Below are positions 55,349 to 64,000 of a stretch of DNA of 64,000 nt, in pieces. Location: the NCBI GenBank assembly GCA_001792895.1, contig MARA01000032.1:248001-312000 (forward strand), read 5' to 3'. This DNA is from Lentinus brumalis (lineage: Eukaryota > Basidiomycota > Agaricomycetes > Polyporales > Polyporaceae). The translations under genes were made by a program, and so were the position numbers. The number at the start of each line of letters is the position of its first letter. Position 1 is the first letter of the stretch. A model generated the notes under the pieces. It was not told the DNA's origin and ran no database searches. It was given only the letters and a program-made list of their open reading frames with translations.

Positions 55349-57984
55349 ATGGACTCGGACTCGGATACGGTCGTCGCCATGGCTCTCTCCCCGAAGCTTG
55401 GACATGGTTCTGGTTCTGGCTCTGCGCTGCCCTTCCCAATCTTGCTCGTCGCTGGACTTTGTACGGCTATTGCTACGCTCGTATCGGCCATGTCTATCAT
55501 CATGCATCTCAAGAACTATCGAAAACCACATCTTCAACGGTACGTTCCATTGTTACGAGTCGAACTTGTTTTGCTAAGCTCGCGGGCACGGACAGACAGG
55601 TGATACGCATCATGCTCATGGTTCCGCTCTACGCTATCGCATCCTTCATATCATTATTCTCGCTCGAAGCCGCGTTCTTTATTGATGCTGTACGAGACAT
55701 CTACGAGGTACGTCCCAGAAGTCCCCTTTATCCGGCGCTGCGCGACTCATCACTTCGTAGGCCTTTGTAATCTACTGTTTCTTCGATCTCCTCATCGCAT
55801 ACCTGGGAGGCGAGAGGTCACTACTGATTCTCTTGCATGGACGACCACCGAAATACCCCGTATTCCCCGGAAATCTTATCTGGAGGGAGGTGGACGTGAG
55901 CGACCCATACACGTTCTTGTTCCTCAAGCGAGGCGTTATTCGTGAGTACTCAAATCCTCGCCGTCATTCGGGCATCATGGGGGTCTCCTTTTGAAGGGCC
56001 GTCTGGCGGTCAGAGGCGGTGTCCGCCAGACAGAGTGACGGCTTGCTCGCCCGGGAAAATGTATGGGATAGTCGCAGTGAATGCCCTGGCGACCCACAGC
56101 CATAAATCACAAAACATGAATCTCGTTCAAATGTGACATAGCATTCCACGAGGTTGTACTGTGTACTGACCCTCTACCAGAATATGTCCAGCTCAAACCA
56201 ATACTCGCGTTGGCCACTGTTATCCTGAAGCTATTAGGGAAATACAACGAGGGCGACCTGCGCGCCAACTCCGGATACCTCTACGTCAGCATCGTGTACA
56301 ACTTCAGTATATGTCTTGCGCTGTACTGTCTTGCAATATTCTGGATGTGTGTCAATGACGACCTCAAACCGTTCCGGTGCGTCTGACTCTGTCCATCTCG
56401 CTGTGAGTTGTGGCTGACTCCATTCACAGCCCCATGCCCAAGTTTCTGTGCGTCAAGGGCATTCTCTTCTTCTGCTTCTGGCAGTCCCTCTTCGTCTCCA
56501 TCCTCGTCGCCGGCGGGGTGATCACGAAGCTCGGGCCATACACCGACTCGGAGCACATCTCGCTCGGGCTCACGGACACGCTCATCTGCTTCGAGATGCC
56601 TCTCTTCGCGATCGCGCACATGTACGCCTTCGCCACCCGCGACTACGTGGACCCCAACAGGTCATACGTCGCCCGTCTGCCCGTGCTGCACGCGTTGCGA
56701 GATGCGTTCGGGATCAGAGACGTCGTGGAGGACATCAAAATGACACTCCGAGGCGAGGGCATGGACTACCGCGAGTTCGAGCCCAGCGAGGGGCATATTC
56801 ACCAAGGCGCCGGCCGCGACAGACGTATCAGAGCTGGCCTTCGGTACAGCCAGGGCGGCAAGCGCAAGTACTGGCTTCCACAGCCCGTTTCGACTACGCG
56901 TCCCCCAGGGAGAGTTGATCGCAGAATCAATCGTGCGGTTGGGGGCATAGCGGGCCGCGACGAGGAGGAAGAGGTGTACGCGCCACTGCTGCCCGACCAG
57001 GCGGCGAACGTTATCCACACCGCTCCGGACTTGCAACCCAACGACGAGGGGTTCTCGCTTTTCGCTGGAGACACGCTCGCGAATGAGGGCTACGATCTGC
57101 CGTTCGGCGACCTGGACGCCGCGGACGAGGAGCTGTTCGAGCACAGCAAGAAGTACCTCTTCGGAGACTACAACTACCCGTGCGTCGATGTCAGCTCCGA
57201 GACGGCGCGCAAGACGATGTGGATCGAGGAGGAGCGCATCCTCCGGGACGAGCATAGCGCTTGGTTCTCGCCGATCGGCGCGCAGAGGCGACACCGCGAC
57301 AACTACGGCGCTATCGGAAACTCGCAACCCCTCCCACGGCAACAAACAGACTCGTACTTCCCTCCTGCCAAAGGCAAGGGACCTGAGCGGCCGGAGATCA
57401 TCATCGACAAGGAGACAGAGCGACTGTCGCCTCCAGGAGATCGGGCCGCGGTGCAGCTTCGCTACACGCCCTCTCCCGGTGCCCGTTCCTCCCCCAAGCG
57501 CGTCGCCCGTGACTCCATCTCCCGTACGAACTCTGCATCCCCGCAGACGCAGACGCCGTCATCTTCGTCCTTGCGGGACAGCCCGAAGAGCCGTCCCCCG
57601 CCCTCCCCCCGGCCAGAGACCGAGCGGCCAGTGCTCCCTCCCGATGCAGTCGACCTCGTCGTTGAGGACCCGGCAGCTGGGGAGGAGGAAATGACGCGTG
57701 AACGACGTAAAGGCGAGCCCGCCGTGCGTGGGGGCAGTGCGCTGCACCGTGTGTACCGGCGCGGCTACGTCGTGGAGACGCCCGAAGGAGAGCGGGAGGA
57801 AGGCGAAGTCGAAGTGTTGCGTTCGCCGCAGGAAGAACGGGCGCAACAAGTGTTTGGCATTGGCGACGATGCGGATGAGATTCTTGAGGCCGAGGAGGAG
57901 GCGGTCGAGGTTGCGAGGGCGCAGACTCCGCCTGCGCATGTTAGGCTCGTGGTGGACGTTCCGGACGAGAACCCTTGGGCGTAG
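55349..57984 (+). CDS. TMEM184/DUF300 (Solute_trans_a) seven-helix membrane protein
   Basis: Member of the organic-solute-transporter-alpha/TMEM184 family, with vacuolar or endomembrane location in fungi and unclear substrate. Exons: 55349-55539, 55596-55707, 55761-55941, 56181-56376 and 56430-57984, giving 744 residues in frame. Helices: PFPILLVAGLCTAIATLVSAMSI, IRIMLMVPLYAIASFISLF, AFVIYCFFDLLIAYLGG, YVSIVYNFSICLALYCLAIFW, FLCVKGILFFCFWQSLFVSILV and SLGLTDTLICFEMPLFAIAHMYAF. Family landmarks RIMLMVPLYA, the Gly-Gly-Glu-Arg after helix 3, KPILALATVILK and FLCVKGILFF are all present. The C-terminal about 400 residues are hydrophilic, with acidic and Ser/Pro-rich stretches and KYLFGDYNYPCVDV. 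MDSDSD was taken as start; a later Met (55379) or an upstream spliced ATG is possible. Intron 4 is 239 bp, longer than usual. Confidence 0.92.
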
Positions 57985-58587
57985 TGCACATATACACTGA
58001 CTTATGACGATCTGTATTGAGATTTCATGCTTTCATGACGGTGTAATATAGCTGTGTATAATGGTTCCCGTCGCAGACGGTAGACCTCGAGGCTCAGTCC
58101 ACTACAGTTGAGGAACGCGCTGCGCAGCGCGTCCATGCAGATGCTGCTCTCATAACGAACCCTTCATTAACTCATTCGTATCGGTTCCCCTGCGAATGTA
58201 TACCCAGCGTGCTGCAGGAACTGTGAACTACAAGCGGATAAAGAATAGTAGCAGTCCTTACCATTATGAGCGCCTATCAAGTCCGAGTTTGTCGGAATAG
58301 AGTCATGGACTTTTTGTAGCTCTCAGGCTGCTCGTCGTTGCCCACGACGTCCACGACAGATCCAAGACCTGTTTTGCGGCGTGTTCGCCGTTCACATCGT
58401 ACACGGTCATCAGTATGTTACCCATCATCTGTCTCCGGACGCTGAGGTGCGAGATTCTTGACAGAGAAGTCCGTCGTTCCGCCACACCAGGCAGTAAGTT
58501 CGATCCGATGTTTATCGGTGTTCCAGCGGTTCACCAGAGTATAAAATGACAGGCTAAGGTGCTGAAGAAACCCCCCAAATACCCACC
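57985..58587. other. 3' flank of the TMEM184-like gene and AROM promoter
   Basis: About 600 bp. A TATAAAA box at 58540-58546 stands 42 bp before the AROM ATG. No gene is supported. Confidence 0.55.
58540..58546 (+). promoter_or_regulatory. TATA box of AROM
   Basis: TATAAAA, 42 bp upstream of the AROM start codon at 58588. Confidence 0.5.

Positions 58588-64000
<5,413 letters not shown>

Noticed and set aside
56662..57345. 227-codon minus-strand ORF
   Set aside because: Antisense shadow of the TMEM184-like C-terminal tail.

Overview
The window looks like nuclear DNA of a filamentous basidiomycete (Agaricomycetes-type). Genes are dense and split by many short introns, mostly 48-70 bp, with GTRNGT-like donors. 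Families include a FunK1 kinase, HET-domain proteins, an AROM pentafunctional enzyme, a GH128 glucanase and PEX19 ending in a CaaX box. There are no operons or Shine-Dalgarno signals. I rebuilt the gene models by hand from splice signals and reading-frame continuity, so exon ends are predictions.

Layout. 0-10.4 kb: gamma-tubulin complex component 2 (+), a glutathione S-transferase (+), a multipass membrane protein (+) and a Cdc4/MLC1-type myosin light chain (+). 10.7-11.7 kb: a secreted GH128 glucanase (-). 13.4-28.5 kb: two HET-domain paralogues that converge on each other (13.4 kb + and 28.5 kb -) and enclose a ferric reductase (+), a NOPCHAP1/DUF4598-type protein (-) and a prenylcysteine oxidase (+). 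28.9-31.2 kb: three apparently identical tandem copies of a 760-bp element with terminal inverted repeats. The array is flanked as a whole by the 8-bp direct repeat TCATCTCC. 31.7-38.97 kb: a mitochondrial-type cyclophilin (+), an Ahp1-like peroxiredoxin (+), an uncharacterised nuclear-looking protein (-) and the nucleoporin Ndc1 (+). 40.5-45.3 kb: an MFS transporter with a one-base frame break, then a decayed, truncated COX15 joined to an unrelated antisense ORF. 45.4-48.3 kb: a FunK1 kinase (-). 50-55 kb: a zinc-finger-like protein with duplicated acidic modules (+), a second Ahp1-like peroxiredoxin (-) and PEX19 (-). 55.3-64 kb: a TMEM184/DUF300 membrane protein (+) and AROM (+), which runs off the right edge.

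The genes form no single pathway. Most are housekeeping: microtubule nucleation, cytokinesis, nuclear pore, peroxisome biogenesis, aromatic amino acids and redox. Accessory or fast-evolving material (HET pair, transposon array, COX15 remnant, FunK1) lies between them.

The strongest unusual signals are the tandem transposon array with its target-site duplication, the COX15 remnant and its breakpoint, exceptionally long introns in AROM, GCP2 and the NOPCHAP1-like gene, and extremely short exons (an ATG-only exon and a 7-nt exon). Several frame breaks are all single missing bases, so assembly error must be weighed against real decay.
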